Source: a bacterium (GTDB lineage Bacteria; Campylobacterota; Campylobacteria; Campylobacterales; Arcobacteraceae). Taken from it: a DNA stretch of 64,000 nucleotides. Position 1 is the stretch's first letter. Each line of letters opens with the position of its first letter. The translations under genes and the position numbers were made by a program. Of this stretch, positions 30,992 to 41,691 are shown one piece after another. The stretch covers positions 1 to 64,000 of the forward strand of contig JAHIWE010000036.1 in assembly GCA_018816105.1 (NCBI GenBank), given 5' to 3'. Under the pieces are notes generated by a model, which ran no database searches, was not told the origin of the DNA, and worked only from the letters and a program-made list of their open reading frames with translations.

Positions 30992-32505
30992 TGGATGGTA
31001 TTTTATTAGGAGCAGCAACTGCTTTTTCTATGTATAATATTTTAATGGTAATTATTGGATGTTTTGCAGGTACATTTATTGGAATGATTCCAGGACTTGG
31101 ACCAATATCTGCTATTGCACTTATGATTCCAATTACGTATGGAATGGACCCATCATCTGGATTAATTTTAATCTCAGGGGTTTATTATGGTGCAATTTTT
31201 GGAGGTTCAACTTCATCAATTTTAATTAATGCGCCAGGAGTTGCAGGAACTGTTGCAACATCATTTGATGGTTATCCAATGGCACAAAAAGGTCAAGCTG
31301 GAAAAGCTCTTGCCATTGCTGCTTATGCCTCTTTTAGTGGTGGAACAATTGCAGCAATTTTCTTACTTATTGCAGCGCCTGCACTAGCAAGTGTGAGTTT
31401 AAGTTTTCAGTCATCTGATTATTTTGCTTTAATGGTTTTAGGGCTTACAGCAGTTGCAGCGTTTGCGGGAAAAGGTAAGTTTTTAAAAGCAGCTATCATG
31501 ACTATATTTGGTCTTATGTTAGCAACAGTTGGAACAGATTCAGATTCAGGAATTGCAAGATTTACTTTTGGAAGAATGGACTTAATTGATGGAATTTCAT
31601 TTTTACTATTAGCAATGGCTGCTTTTGCATTATCTGAAGCACTTATGAATGTATTGGAAAATCATAAAGTTTCAAAACAAGAAGAAGATGAATTAAAAAA
31701 AGACATTGGTACTTTAAAATTAACAAAACAAGAAGTAAAAGAGATTATTCCAACTATTGGAAGATCATCTGTTTTAGGATTCTTTGTTGGAGTTCTTCCT
31801 GGAGCTGGTGCGACTATTGCTTCATTTTTAGCTTATGGAATGGAAAGAAGTTTTGCAAGTGCTAAGGATAAGTTAGGTTTTGGAAAAGGAAGTTTAAAAG
31901 GACTTGCAGCTCCTGAAAGTGCAAATAATGCTGCTTGTACAGGTTCATTTGTTCCTTTATTAACACTTGGAATTCCAGGAAGTGGAACTACTGCTATTAT
32001 CTTAGGAGCTTTATTGTCTTATGGAATTCAACCAGGTCCTACTATGTATATTGATAATCCGGCTTTATTTTGGTCTGTTATTATTTCTATGTATGTTGGA
32101 AACTTTGTATTATTGGTTTTAAATTTACCATTAATTCCTTATATTGCAAAACTATTAGCTGTTCCTAAACAGTTGTTATTACCATTAATTATGTTCTTCT
32201 CATTAGTTGGGGTTTATTTAGTTACATTTAACAACTTTGATATTTATATGATGACAACATTTGCTGTTGTTGCACTATTTTTAAGAATTGTTGATTTCCC
32301 AATGGCTCCTATGATTTTAGGATTTATTTTAGGTGGAATGATGGAAGATAATCTTAGACGTGCATTAACAATTAGTGATGGTTCAATCTCATTTTTATGG
32401 GAAAGACCTATTACATTATCAATTTTAATTCTTACTATTGTGCTATTACTTATGCCATTAATTAGTGAGTTTTTAGCTAAAATGAAAAAGAGAAAAGAGA
32501 GTTAA
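30988..32505 (+). CDS. tctA: Tripartite tricarboxylate transporter large membrane subunit
   Basis: GTFIGMIPGLGPISAIALMIPITYGM, YYGAIFGGSTSSILINAPG. Confidence 0.93.
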   Translation: MMDGILLGAATAFSMYNILMVIIGCFAGTFIGMIPGLGPISAIALMIPITYGMDPSSGLILISGVYYGAIFGGSTSSILINAPGVAGTVATSFDGYPMAQKGQAGKALAIAAYASFSGGTIAAIFLLIAAPALASVSLSFQSSDYFALMVLGLTAVAAFAGKGKFLKAAIMTIFGLMLATVGTDSDSGIARFTFGRMDLIDGISFLLLAMAAFALSEALMNVLENHKVSKQEEDELKKDIGTLKLTKQEVKEIIPTIGRSSVLGFFVGVLPGAGATIASFLAYGMERSFASAKDKLGFGKGSLKGLAAPESANNAACTGSFVPLLTLGIPGSGTTAIILGALLSYGIQPGPTMYIDNPALFWSVIISMYVGNFVLLVLNLPLIPYIAKLLAVPKQLLLPLIMFFSLVGVYLVTFNNFDIYMMTTFAVVALFLRIVDFPMAPMILGFILGGMMEDNLRRALTISDGSISFLWERPITLSILILTIVLLLMPLISEFLAKMKKRKES

Positions 32506-32518
32506 TCTCTTTTCTTTA
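32489..32518 (+). terminator. Hairpin at the tctA stop codon (possible attenuator before the TCS genes)
   Basis: GAAAAGAGA-gttaa-TCTCTTTTC followed by TTTAT. Confidence 0.5.
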
Positions 32519-32534
32519 TAAAAAAGAGGTTTAT

Positions 32535-33221
32535 ATGGATGAGTTTAAAAAATATACTATATTATACATTGAAGATGATGAAGGTGTAAGAACTATAAAT
32601 TCTCGTTTTTTAAATCGTATGTTTAACGAATTATATGAAGCAAAAGATGGGCAAGAAGGTTATGAATTATATAAAAAATATCATCCTGATATTATTCTAA
32701 CCGATATAAAAATGCCAAGATTAGATGGTATTTCACTTTCTAAAAAAATAAGAGAAAAAGATAAAACTACAAAAATCATAATATCAACTGCTTTTAGTGA
32801 AAAAAACTATTTATTAGATGCTATTGAATTAAATCTTGAAAAATATATTATAAAACCACTAACAAGTAGAAATCTAATGCCCGCTCTTACAAAAGCTGTT
32901 GATTCACTAGAAAAACAAAAAGATTTCAAAATATTCTTAGATGAAAACTTCTACTTTGATAATAACACTTCACTATTTTATTTTGAAGACAAAGTTATAG
33001 ATCTTACAAAAAAAGAGTTGCTTTTCTTAAAACTTTTAACACTAAATAAAGATAGAGTTGTATCTTACGAAGAGATAGAACAAAATATTTGGGAAGATGA
33101 ATATATGAGTTTAAATTCACTTAGAACATCAATTGGATTTTTACGAAAAAAGATTCCATTTAATTGTATTAAGAATATTTCAAATATGGGTTATAAGTTA
33201 AATCTTGAAAAAAAATTATAA
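32535..33221 (+). CDS. Response regulator, OmpR-like
   Basis: ILYIEDDEGVRTIN, PDIILTDIKMPRLDG, KYIIKPLTSRNL; C-terminal winged helix. Confidence 0.9.
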   Translation: MDEFKKYTILYIEDDEGVRTINSRFLNRMFNELYEAKDGQEGYELYKKYHPDIILTDIKMPRLDGISLSKKIREKDKTTKIIISTAFSEKNYLLDAIELNLEKYIIKPLTSRNLMPALTKAVDSLEKQKDFKIFLDENFYFDNNTSLFYFEDKVIDLTKKELLFLKLLTLNKDRVVSYEEIEQNIWEDEYMSLNSLRTSIGFLRKKIPFNCIKNISNMGYKLNLEKKL

Positions 33222-35394
33222 TCTAAATCAAGAAAAAGGTATTAAAAAAACCACCTTACTAAGTTCAACTATTATTATTTTAATAGTTGCTACAATTACT
33301 GGTTATAACCTTATTAAAACAGAGTTTGATAACTTTAAAAATCATATAAATAGTTTTAAAGAAACCCTTATTGAAAGGGAAAAATTTTATATAAAAAGCT
33401 CAGTTGAAAACTTGAAAAATGATATAAGTTTTGAAGAACTTTCAATAATTACAAATAAAAAACTCAGAGTTAAAAATCAATCTATTGTTGCTTACAATCT
33501 AGCTCTTTCTTTGTATGAAAAAACTAAAAACTTAAGTAAACAAGAACAAATTCTATTAATAAAAAATTCAATCAATCAATTAGCACAAAAGAAAAATGAT
33601 ATAAACTATTTTATTTTAGATACAAAAGGTACATTAATTTTAAATAGTGAAAATGAAATAGATGAAAATCAAAATTTCTATGATTTTGAAGATATAAATG
33701 GTAAAAAGTTTATTAATGAAATTATTAATATGAAAGAAGAAAAACAAAATTTTGTTGATTACTTCTGGTATATTCCCAAAAATAGCATAACTGCAAAAAA
33801 GATAACATACTCAAGAGAACTCAAAGAGTTAGGAATAATAATTGGTTCAGGTACATTTTTAGATAAGCAAAGTAATGAACTAACCACTAAACTAACAAAA
33901 AAAATAGAAAGTCAGAATTTCAATAAAGAAGAGTTTATTTTCATTTATAAAATCAATAGCTTAAGTGATATTACAAATGAAAATGAATTAATAACACAAA
34001 AATTAATAGACACAAAAAAAGATGAAATTGAAGCTATGAAAAAACTTCTAATTAATACAGACTATAAAGGAAATGATTATCTATTTTATTACAATAATCA
34101 AAGACTCATTTATGGAACATATCTAAAAGATTATAGATATTTTATAGCAATGGGAGTAAATTTAAATAATATCTATGACATAGTAGATAAAGAAAGAAAT
34201 ATTTCTTTAGAAAATATGTACAGTAATATCACTCGATTAGTTGTTATTATTACTATTATGACCATCATATTTTTCATATTTTCCTTACTTTTTACTAAAA
34301 GAATTGAAACTATTTTTAAAGAGTATAAAGAGAATGTAATTTTAAATGAAGATAAATATCATATGCTTTTTAACCATAGTAATGATGCTTTTATTATCTC
34401 TCATCTTGATACAAATAATCATACAAAAATAACAAGTTACAATAAAACAGCATCAAAGGTAACTCAATATGATGATGAAGAGTTAATACATAAAGACTTT
34501 TTCAATTTATTTATAAATCTAAACTCTAACAAAATATTAGAAGAAAAATCATTTTTAGATACAGTAGAACTTCGAACAAAAAACAATCTTATTAAAACTA
34601 TTGAATTAAGTATTATTATTTATGAAGTAAATAAACAAAATATTGTTTTTGCATCACTAAGAGATATAACAGAAAGAACTCTTTTAAAAAAAGAAAAAGA
34701 GAAACAAAAAAAGATACTAATTCAAAAATCTAAAATGGCATCAATGGGTGAAATGATAGGAAATATTGCTCACCAATGGAGACAACCTTTAAGCCAATTA
34801 TCTGGATTGTTTATAGATATCGAATCAGCTTATGATTATAAAGAATTAAATAAAAAATATCTTCAAAATCGTGTAGAAGAAGCAAATGATTTACTTGAGT
34901 ATATGTCAAAAACAATTGATGATTTTAGAAATTTCTTTAATCCAAATTCTCTAAAAGAAGAATTTATTATAAAACATTCTGTTGAAAACGCTATAAAAAT
35001 TGTAAAATCAACACTTAATTTTCATAATATTGAACTAATTATTAATATTGATGAATCACTCAAAATTGAAGGCTTTAAAAATGAGTATTCACAAGCTGTA
35101 ATGAATATAATCTCAAATGCAAAAGATGTATTTATAGATAAAAAAATACAAAATCCTCAAATTAAAATCTATATAGAAAAAACTGAAAAAATAGCCTTAT
35201 GTATAGAAGATAATGCAGGAGGGATTAGTGAAGATATTATAGATAAAATCTTTGATCCATACTTTACAACCAAATATGAGTATGGTACGGGAATTGGACT
35301 TTATATGACAAAAATGATTATTGAAGATAAAATGAATGGTTCAATATATGTAAAAAACTCAACAGACGGAGCTATATTTTTTATAGAGGTTTAA
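33205..35394 (+). CDS. Sensor histidine kinase with periplasmic cache-like domain and PAS-like domain (TTG start)
   Basis: MASMGEMIGNIAHQWRQPLSQL, NIISNAKDVF, GTGIGLYMTKMII; two TM segments. Confidence 0.9.
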   Translation: MKKNYNLNQEKGIKKTTLLSSTIIILIVATITGYNLIKTEFDNFKNHINSFKETLIEREKFYIKSSVENLKNDISFEELSIITNKKLRVKNQSIVAYNLALSLYEKTKNLSKQEQILLIKNSINQLAQKKNDINYFILDTKGTLILNSENEIDENQNFYDFEDINGKKFINEIINMKEEKQNFVDYFWYIPKNSITAKKITYSRELKELGIIIGSGTFLDKQSNELTTKLTKKIESQNFNKEEFIFIYKINSLSDITNENELITQKLIDTKKDEIEAMKKLLINTDYKGNDYLFYYNNQRLIYGTYLKDYRYFIAMGVNLNNIYDIVDKERNISLENMYSNITRLVVIITIMTIIFFIFSLLFTKRIETIFKEYKENVILNEDKYHMLFNHSNDAFIISHLDTNNHTKITSYNKTASKVTQYDDEELIHKDFFNLFINLNSNKILEEKSFLDTVELRTKNNLIKTIELSIIIYEVNKQNIVFASLRDITERTLLKKEKEKQKKILIQKSKMASMGEMIGNIAHQWRQPLSQLSGLFIDIESAYDYKELNKKYLQNRVEEANDLLEYMSKTIDDFRNFFNPNSLKEEFIIKHSVENAIKIVKSTLNFHNIELIINIDESLKIEGFKNEYSQAVMNIISNAKDVFIDKKIQNPQIKIYIEKTEKIALCIEDNAGGISEDIIDKIFDPYFTTKYEYGTGIGLYMTKMIIEDKMNGSIYVKNSTDGAIFFIEV

Positions 35395-35498
35395 TTTCTT
35401 TTATTAAAAAATAAAAAATTAGAAATCATATAAAAGGCTAATTTCGATAAAATCATAAATCTTTTTATAAAAATACTTAAAATAGTAAAGGACGAAAC

Positions 35499-37136
35499 TT
35501 GATAAATGAATTAGCAGGTAAAAAAGCACCCAAAGAAATACTAGAAAATATTGAAAAACTAATTGAAGCTTATTATATCAATAAGCCAGATGTAAATATT
35601 CAGAGTCAAAAAGTTAGTTTTGGAACATCTGGGCATAGAGGAAGTTCTACAAAATCAAGTTTTAATGAAGAGCATATTTTAGCAATTACTCAAGCACTTT
35701 GTGAATATAGAAAAGGTGCTTCTATAAATGGTGTTATGCATATTGGAATTGATACTCATGCTTTATCTACTCCTGCTCAAATAACAGCTTTACAAGTTTT
35801 TTTAGCAAATGAAGTTCAATGTAAAATTGCACCTGAAAACACATATACTCCAACTCCTGTTATGTCTTTTACAATCATTGAATCAAATAAAAATTCAAAA
35901 GATTTAAATGATGGTGTAATTATAACTCCATCACATAATCCTCCATGTGATGGTGGATTTAAATACAACACTCCAAATGGAGGACCTTCTGATACTGATG
36001 TTACATCTGTTATAGAAAAAAGAGCAAATGAAATACTAAAAGATGGTTTAAAAGATGTTAAGTTCATAACAAAAGATAAAATATATGAATCTAAATTTTT
36101 AGAAATTGCTGATTTTATAACTCCTTATGTAAAAGCTTTAGAAACTATTATTGATATGGATATTATAAAAAATGCAAATCTAAATATTGGTGTAGATCCA
36201 CTTGGAGGTTCAGGGTTAGAAGTTTATAAAAAAATAAATGAAATTTATGGTCTTAACCTTGATATTGTAAATGATTCAATTGACCCTACTTTTTCTTTTA
36301 TGTCATGTGACCATGATGGAAAAATAAGAATGGATTGTTCTTCACCTTATGCTATGGCTTCACTTATTCAATTAGCTGACAAATATGATATTGCCTTTGC
36401 TAATGACCCTGACTTTGATAGACATGGAATCGTAACAAAAAGTGTAGGGCTTATGAATCCTAATCATTATTTAACTGTTGCTATTTGGTATTTGTTTTCA
36501 AATAGGAAATCTTGGAAAAATGACTTAGGAGTTGGAAAAACATTAGTTTCAAGTTCAATGATTGATAAAGTTGTTAAATCTTTAGATAAAAAACTATATG
36601 AAGTTCCAGTTGGATTTAAATGGTTTGTTGAAGGTTTATATGATGGAAGTTTAGCTTTTGGTGGAGAAGAGAGTGCGGGAGCATCTTTTTTAAGAAAAGA
36701 TGGAAGTGTTTGGTCTACAGATAAAGATGGAATTATTTTAAATCTTTTAGCTGCTGAAATTACTGCAAAATTAAAAAAAGACCCAGGAATTATTTATCAA
36801 GAGTTTGAAAAAGAATTTGGTAAAGCTTATTATAAAAGAGTTGATGCTGTTGCAAATTATGAACAAAAAGCAAAATTAAAAAATCTTTCTGTAAAAGATA
36901 TTACATCTAAAACTTTAGCAAATGAAGAAATTGAAAACATCTATACAAATGCAAGTGGAAATAATGCAAGTATTGGTGGTCTAAAAGTAACTACAAAAAA
37001 TGGTTGGTTTGCTGCTCGACCTTCTGGAACTGAAGATATTTATAAGATTTATGCTGAAAGTTTTATAGGTGAAGAGCATTTAGAACTGATTATAAAAGAA
37101 GCTCAAGAATTAGTTATAAAAAGTATAGAAGCGTAA
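35499..37136 (+). CDS. pgm: Phosphoglucomutase, alpha-D-glucose phosphate-specific (TTG start)
   Basis: VSFGTSGHRGSSTKSSFNE, ITPSHNPPCDGGFKYN, NDPDFDRHGIV, ARPSGTEDIYKIYAES. Confidence 0.93.
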   Translation: MINELAGKKAPKEILENIEKLIEAYYINKPDVNIQSQKVSFGTSGHRGSSTKSSFNEEHILAITQALCEYRKGASINGVMHIGIDTHALSTPAQITALQVFLANEVQCKIAPENTYTPTPVMSFTIIESNKNSKDLNDGVIITPSHNPPCDGGFKYNTPNGGPSDTDVTSVIEKRANEILKDGLKDVKFITKDKIYESKFLEIADFITPYVKALETIIDMDIIKNANLNIGVDPLGGSGLEVYKKINEIYGLNLDIVNDSIDPTFSFMSCDHDGKIRMDCSSPYAMASLIQLADKYDIAFANDPDFDRHGIVTKSVGLMNPNHYLTVAIWYLFSNRKSWKNDLGVGKTLVSSSMIDKVVKSLDKKLYEVPVGFKWFVEGLYDGSLAFGGEESAGASFLRKDGSVWSTDKDGIILNLLAAEITAKLKKDPGIIYQEFEKEFGKAYYKRVDAVANYEQKAKLKNLSVKDITSKTLANEEIENIYTNASGNNASIGGLKVTTKNGWFAARPSGTEDIYKIYAESFIGEEHLELIIKEAQELVIKSIEA

Positions 37137-37150
37137 GCTATACTTTTTAT
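37116..37150 (+). terminator. Terminator spanning the pgm stop codon
   Basis: ATAAAAAGTATAG-aagcgtaag-CTATACTTTTTAT, 13-bp perfect stem. Confidence 0.8.
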
Positions 37151-37205
37151 AAACATTTAGTTTCTTTTTTATTTTTCTTACATTATATCTTGTTAATATC
37201 TTTTT

Positions 37206-37859
37206 ATGAATCCAATAAAAAACCTAATACGAGGTAATAAGCTATTTCGTAAGTATCATTTTGACGAGTTTAAAGATGAGTTACAAGAACTAAATACAAA
37301 TGGGCAAAAGCCTGAGATTTTATTTATTTCTTGTTGCGATAGCAGAATCACCATTGATTTTATGGTTGGCACAAAACCTGGTGATTTGTTTATTTTAAGA
37401 AATATTGGGAATTTTGTTCCTCCTTTTAGTTTAAATGGAGATTTTCACGGAACGGCTTCCGCTATTGAGTATGCAGTTTCTATTTTGAATGTTTCAAATA
37501 TTATTGTTTGTGGCCATTCATATTGTGGAGCTTGCCAAAGTTTGTACAAAGATATTCCAAGTACACAAAACTACATAAATATAAGAAAATGGTTGGAATT
37601 GGGTAAAATTGCAAAAGATATGACTCTTAAAAGCAAACATCTTTATAAAAATGAACAAGAATTGTATAAAGCTACGGAAAAAAACTCTATAATCTGCCAG
37701 TTAGAAAATCTTTTAACTTATCCAGCAATTAAAGAAAAAATAGAATTAAATCAGCTTTTTATTCACGGTTGGTATTATAACTTAGATGATGGTTCGATTG
37801 AATATTATGATAAATTAAAAAATGAATTTAAAGAAATAAGTGAATATTTAGACAATTAA
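37206..37859 (+). CDS. Beta-class carbonic anhydrase
   Basis: ILFISCCDSRI, RNIGNFVPPF, GHSYCGACQSL zinc-ligand motifs. Confidence 0.93.
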   Translation: MNPIKNLIRGNKLFRKYHFDEFKDELQELNTNGQKPEILFISCCDSRITIDFMVGTKPGDLFILRNIGNFVPPFSLNGDFHGTASAIEYAVSILNVSNIIVCGHSYCGACQSLYKDIPSTQNYINIRKWLELGKIAKDMTLKSKHLYKNEQELYKATEKNSIICQLENLLTYPAIKEKIELNQLFIHGWYYNLDDGSIEYYDKLKNEFKEISEYLDN

Positions 37860-37881
37860 AATTTTAGAAATAAGGAGACCT

Positions 37882-38925
37882 ATGATAAATATACAACAAT
37901 TATCTCAAATGTTACTTGCAATTTTTATAGGTGTTTTAGGCTCTATTTTATTTATTTATCTTCATTTACCTCTTCCTTGGTTATTAGGGGCTATTTTTAC
38001 CTCATCAATAGCTATGAGATTTCAAAATATCCCAATACTTAGTCCAAAGATATTTTCTACACCTGCTCGAATTATAATTGGTCTTACAATTGGAAGCGCT
38101 TTTACACCTGAGATTTTGGGAAATCTTCATATATATTTTTTTAGTATTTTACTTATTATTCCATATACTATAATTGTGGCATTTGCTGGAATGTATTATT
38201 ACTATAAAGTTTTACATTTTGATAAAAGAACTGCTTTTTTTTCTTCAATGCCAGGAGGTGTTATTGAAATGGTAATTTTAGGAGAGCAGTTAAAAGCAAA
38301 TACTTCTAAAATCACCCTAGTTCAATCTTCAAGGCTTTTATTTATAGTTTTAACTCTTCCTTTTATTATTCAATATATCTTTCATATAGATATAAGTGGA
38401 AATAAACTAATAACTGTTCCATTAAAAGAAATATATTTAATGGACTTTTTCTTTTTAGCTATTATTGGAGTAATAGGAGCTATGGGTGCAAAAAAACTCA
38501 ATATCTCAGCTGCTTATTTAATAGGTCCTATGATTTTGAGTATCATCGCTTTTAGTAGTGGTTTTGTTCACTCTAAACCACCTGATGAGTTAATAAAATT
38601 TGTTCAAGTTATATTTGGAACTATTATTGGATTTACATTTAGAGGTGTTACTTTAAAAGTGATATTAAAAACACTAATTGGAACTTTTGGGCACTTTATA
38701 ATTCTTGCCCTAGTAAGTGCTATTTTTATATCTATTGTATATTTTGCCTTTGATTTCCCTATTATTTCTGTACTTTTAGCTTTTAGTCCTGGCGGTCAAG
38801 CAGAAATAAACTTAATAGCCATTTTAGTGGCTGCTAATATTCCATATATTACAGTTCATCATATAGTTAGACTCTTTATCGTAATGAACCTTGCTCCTCT
38901 TTTAGCTAAAAGAATCAAAGATTAG
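37882..38925 (+). CDS. AbrB-family membrane protein (putative transporter)
   Basis: LPLPWLLGAIFTSS, AFSPGGQAEINLIAILVAANIPYITVHHIVRLF. Confidence 0.85.
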   Translation: MINIQQLSQMLLAIFIGVLGSILFIYLHLPLPWLLGAIFTSSIAMRFQNIPILSPKIFSTPARIIIGLTIGSAFTPEILGNLHIYFFSILLIIPYTIIVAFAGMYYYYKVLHFDKRTAFFSSMPGGVIEMVILGEQLKANTSKITLVQSSRLLFIVLTLPFIIQYIFHIDISGNKLITVPLKEIYLMDFFFLAIIGVIGAMGAKKLNISAAYLIGPMILSIIAFSSGFVHSKPPDELIKFVQVIFGTIIGFTFRGVTLKVILKTLIGTFGHFIILALVSAIFISIVYFAFDFPIISVLLAFSPGGQAEINLIAILVAANIPYITVHHIVRLFIVMNLAPLLAKRIKD

Positions 38926-38960
38926 TGTAAAATCCTTTTTTAATTATTAAAAGGATTTTC

Positions 38961-39500
38961 ATGTACATATATAAAAAAACTCAAATTCTAATTATTTTAT
39001 CTTTAATTTTACTCTTTACTGGATGTATAAAAAAGTTTGGTACAGATGGATTAACTCTAAAAATTGATGAGAGTGAATTAAACAAACCTTCAAAAGATTT
39101 CCCAATAAAACAAGATTTTGTATTTGCAAATATTGATATAAAACAGCCAAATATTTTCATTTCAGATACAAATAGATTAAATGCAAATATAAATATCAAT
39201 CTATCAGCTATTTTTATTCCAAATGCAAATGGAGTTTTTACACTATCTGGAAATCCATATTTTGATAAGGAAAAATCAGCAATTTACTTAAAAGACGTTC
39301 AAATAGAAGAACTGAAGTTTTCAAATATAAATATAGATAAAAACTTCACAAATTTACTAGTTACAAATATGAAACCAGTTATTGATAATATATTTACAAA
39401 TATTCCTATTTATAAAATTGATAAATCATCTTTCAAAGGTTCTTTTGTACAAGATGTAAAAATAGAAAACTCTGAACTTCTTGTAACTTTTGGTTTATAA
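38961..39500 (+). CDS. DUF1439-like lipoprotein
   Basis: Lipobox LLFTGC; 179 aa. Confidence 0.65.
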   Translation: MYIYKKTQILIILSLILLFTGCIKKFGTDGLTLKIDESELNKPSKDFPIKQDFVFANIDIKQPNIFISDTNRLNANININLSAIFIPNANGVFTLSGNPYFDKEKSAIYLKDVQIEELKFSNINIDKNFTNLLVTNMKPVIDNIFTNIPIYKIDKSSFKGSFVQDVKIENSELLVTFGL

Positions 39501-40049
39501 GCTATTTATTTGAAGAAGTTTTAAATTCAAATCATTTACAACTTCTTCAAAAGCCTGATTTATAGCTATTACAAAACCATAAGGGTCATTTGTTTTAGAT
39601 AAAATCTTTTTCTCATAGGTATATGTTTTTATAGTTTGTTTATTTAATTCTAAATCGAATTTTATTTTTAAAACCGCATATGATTTATTTTCTTCAATAC
39701 TATTATAAAGATTTATTACATTTGTTTTTAGTTTATATTTTGCTTCATTTTCTACTTTTGAATCAAAAACATCAACTAAACTATTATAAATCATATAAGA
39801 TGGTTTATTTATCCATTTATTTAAAGCATACTCTTCAAATAAATATTCTTTTGTCGTATAAAAAATTGAGTTTTTATCAAAGCTTTTATTTACAATTACA
39901 TCTTCTATGAAGATTGAATTAATAGTACTTTTATTTGATTTAAAATTTATTGCATATTGATTTATTTCCAAAATATTTTGTTTAAAACTACATGCTGTTA
40001 GAAGTGCAATTATACATATACTCATAAATACTTTTATACTATTTTTCAT
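39495..40049 (-). CDS. ABC-type transport auxiliary lipoprotein (PqiC/LptE-like)
   Basis: Lipobox ALLTAC; last gene of the mla-like operon. Confidence 0.7.
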   Translation of the reverse strand: MKNSIKVFMSICIIALLTACSFKQNILEINQYAINFKSNKSTINSIFIEDVIVNKSFDKNSIFYTTKEYLFEEYALNKWINKPSYMIYNSLVDVFDSKVENEAKYKLKTNVINLYNSIEENKSYAVLKIKFDLELNKQTIKTYTYEKKILSKTNDPYGFVIAINQAFEEVVNDLNLKLLQINSL

Positions 40050-40953
40050 TTACTTCTCCTGGTCCATATTTGATACTTTTTTGTTTGAAAATTAGATCAC
40101 TTGGGCTTTGTTCTATTTCATTTATTAAATTCTGTGTTTCTACAAGTGTTTCATCCAAGCTATCTAATACTTTGTTTAATCTATCAAAACTCTCAGCTGA
40201 TAACTCTTTTAGATTAAAGTTGCCATCTTTTAGCTCTTTTAAAAATTCATTTGATAACTCTTTAAAACTAGTAGCACTTTTATTTACACTTATAAAAGAC
40301 TCATTGCTTGTTTTTACTAAATTTGAAATATCTTTTAATAGTAAATCAATTTTCTTTTCATTTTTTATTAGATAATCACTTAACTGCTCAATCTTTGAAG
40401 CACTATTTTCACTTTTTGTTAAAATATTTGAAAACTTATCTATATTTTTATCATCTAATACTTTTTTGATTTGATTTAAAACTAGCATAAACTCTTGAGT
40501 AATATCTTGGGTTGAATCAAATAAAGAGACTAAATCCGATGTTTTTGATTGTATGATTTTTATTCCTGCTTCATTTTCTTTTAAAAGTGGAGAGTCATTT
40601 GTTCCACCTTTTAACTCTATATATTTAAGCCCTGTAATTCCAAGATTTCCTAATATTGCATAATTATCCTCTTTTATAGGAGTCCCTTTTTGTATTAGAA
40701 TATTTAGTTCTATCTCTTCTGAATTATTTGGATTGATTTTTATTTCATTTACATTTCCAACTTCAAAACCTTTATACTTAATGGCAGAACCCACATTAAG
40801 GCCTGAAATTGACTCTTTAAAATAGATTGTATACTCATCAAACTTTTTCTTTTCAAAGCCATATTTACCTAACCAAAATATAACTGCTAAAAGCATTAAT
40901 GTAAAAATCAGTATAAAAATTCCTATTTTAAAAAAATTTATTTTGGTATCCAT
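40039..40953 (-). CDS. mlaD: MlaD/MCE family protein
   Basis: TM anchor then YFKESISGLNVGSAIKYKGFEVGNV MCE motif. Confidence 0.88.
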   Translation of the reverse strand: MDTKINFFKIGIFILIFTLMLLAVIFWLGKYGFEKKKFDEYTIYFKESISGLNVGSAIKYKGFEVGNVNEIKINPNNSEEIELNILIQKGTPIKEDNYAILGNLGITGLKYIELKGGTNDSPLLKENEAGIKIIQSKTSDLVSLFDSTQDITQEFMLVLNQIKKVLDDKNIDKFSNILTKSENSASKIEQLSDYLIKNEKKIDLLLKDISNLVKTSNESFISVNKSATSFKELSNEFLKELKDGNFNLKELSAESFDRLNKVLDSLDETLVETQNLINEIEQSPSDLIFKQKSIKYGPGEVNEK

Positions 40954-41691
40954 TTACTCAGCCTTTTTGTTTGTTAAAAAATCTTTTATAAACTCATCAT
41001 CACTATTCATAGCTTCTTTGATATTTCCATCAAAAATAATATCTTTTTTTAGTATAACAAATCTATCTAATACTGTTTTAATAGTCTCTAAATCATGGGT
41101 TATAATAACTATTGTCATATTCAAAACATCCCTTAGATAAAGTATTAACTCATTTATCTTTTGAGTACTTGCAGGGTCAAGTCCACTTGTAGGTTCATCC
41201 AAAAATAAAATCTTAGGTTCAAGGGCTAAACTTCTAGCAAGTGCTACTCTTTTTTTCATTCCTCCACTTATTTGTGAAGGATATAGTTTTGCACAGTTTT
41301 TTGGAAGTCCTACAATTTCAAGATTTGTATAGGCTATTTTTTCTATTAAATCAGATGGTAAGTTTGTATACTCTTTTAGCATTACAGAAATATTTTCAAT
41401 TACATTCAAAAACGAATACAATGCTCCAAATTGAAAAAGATATGAAAATTGTTGTTTTATTTCTTGGTTTTCTTCTAAACTTAAATTTGAAATATCTTTA
41501 TCAAAGATTTTAATAGTTCCTTTTTGAATCTCATTTAACATCACTATTTGTTTTACTAATACACTTTTTCCAGAACCACTTCCACCTAATACTCCAAATA
41601 TCTCTTTTTCATTTATTGAAAATGAAATATTATTATGAACTATATTTTTACCAAAAGCAGTAGAAAGATTCTCTATTTTTATAATTTCCAT
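40954..41691 (-). CDS. mlaF: ABC transporter ATP-binding protein, MlaF-like
   Basis: GGSGSGKSVLVKQI, ISGGMKKRVALARSLA, LFLDEPTSGLDP. Confidence 0.92.
   Translation of the reverse strand: MEIIKIENLSTAFGKNIVHNNISFSINEKEIFGVLGGSGSGKSVLVKQIVMLNEIQKGTIKIFDKDISNLSLEENQEIKQQFSYLFQFGALYSFLNVIENISVMLKEYTNLPSDLIEKIAYTNLEIVGLPKNCAKLYPSQISGGMKKRVALARSLALEPKILFLDEPTSGLDPASTQKINELILYLRDVLNMTIVIITHDLETIKTVLDRFVILKKDIIFDGNIKEAMNSDDEFIKDFLTNKKAE

Noticed and set aside
39495-39500. Tail-to-tail overlap of stop codons (TTATAA) of the DUF1439-like lipoprotein and the mla-operon lipoprotein
   Set aside because: A neat 6-nt convergent overlap, but such overlaps are common in compact genomes.
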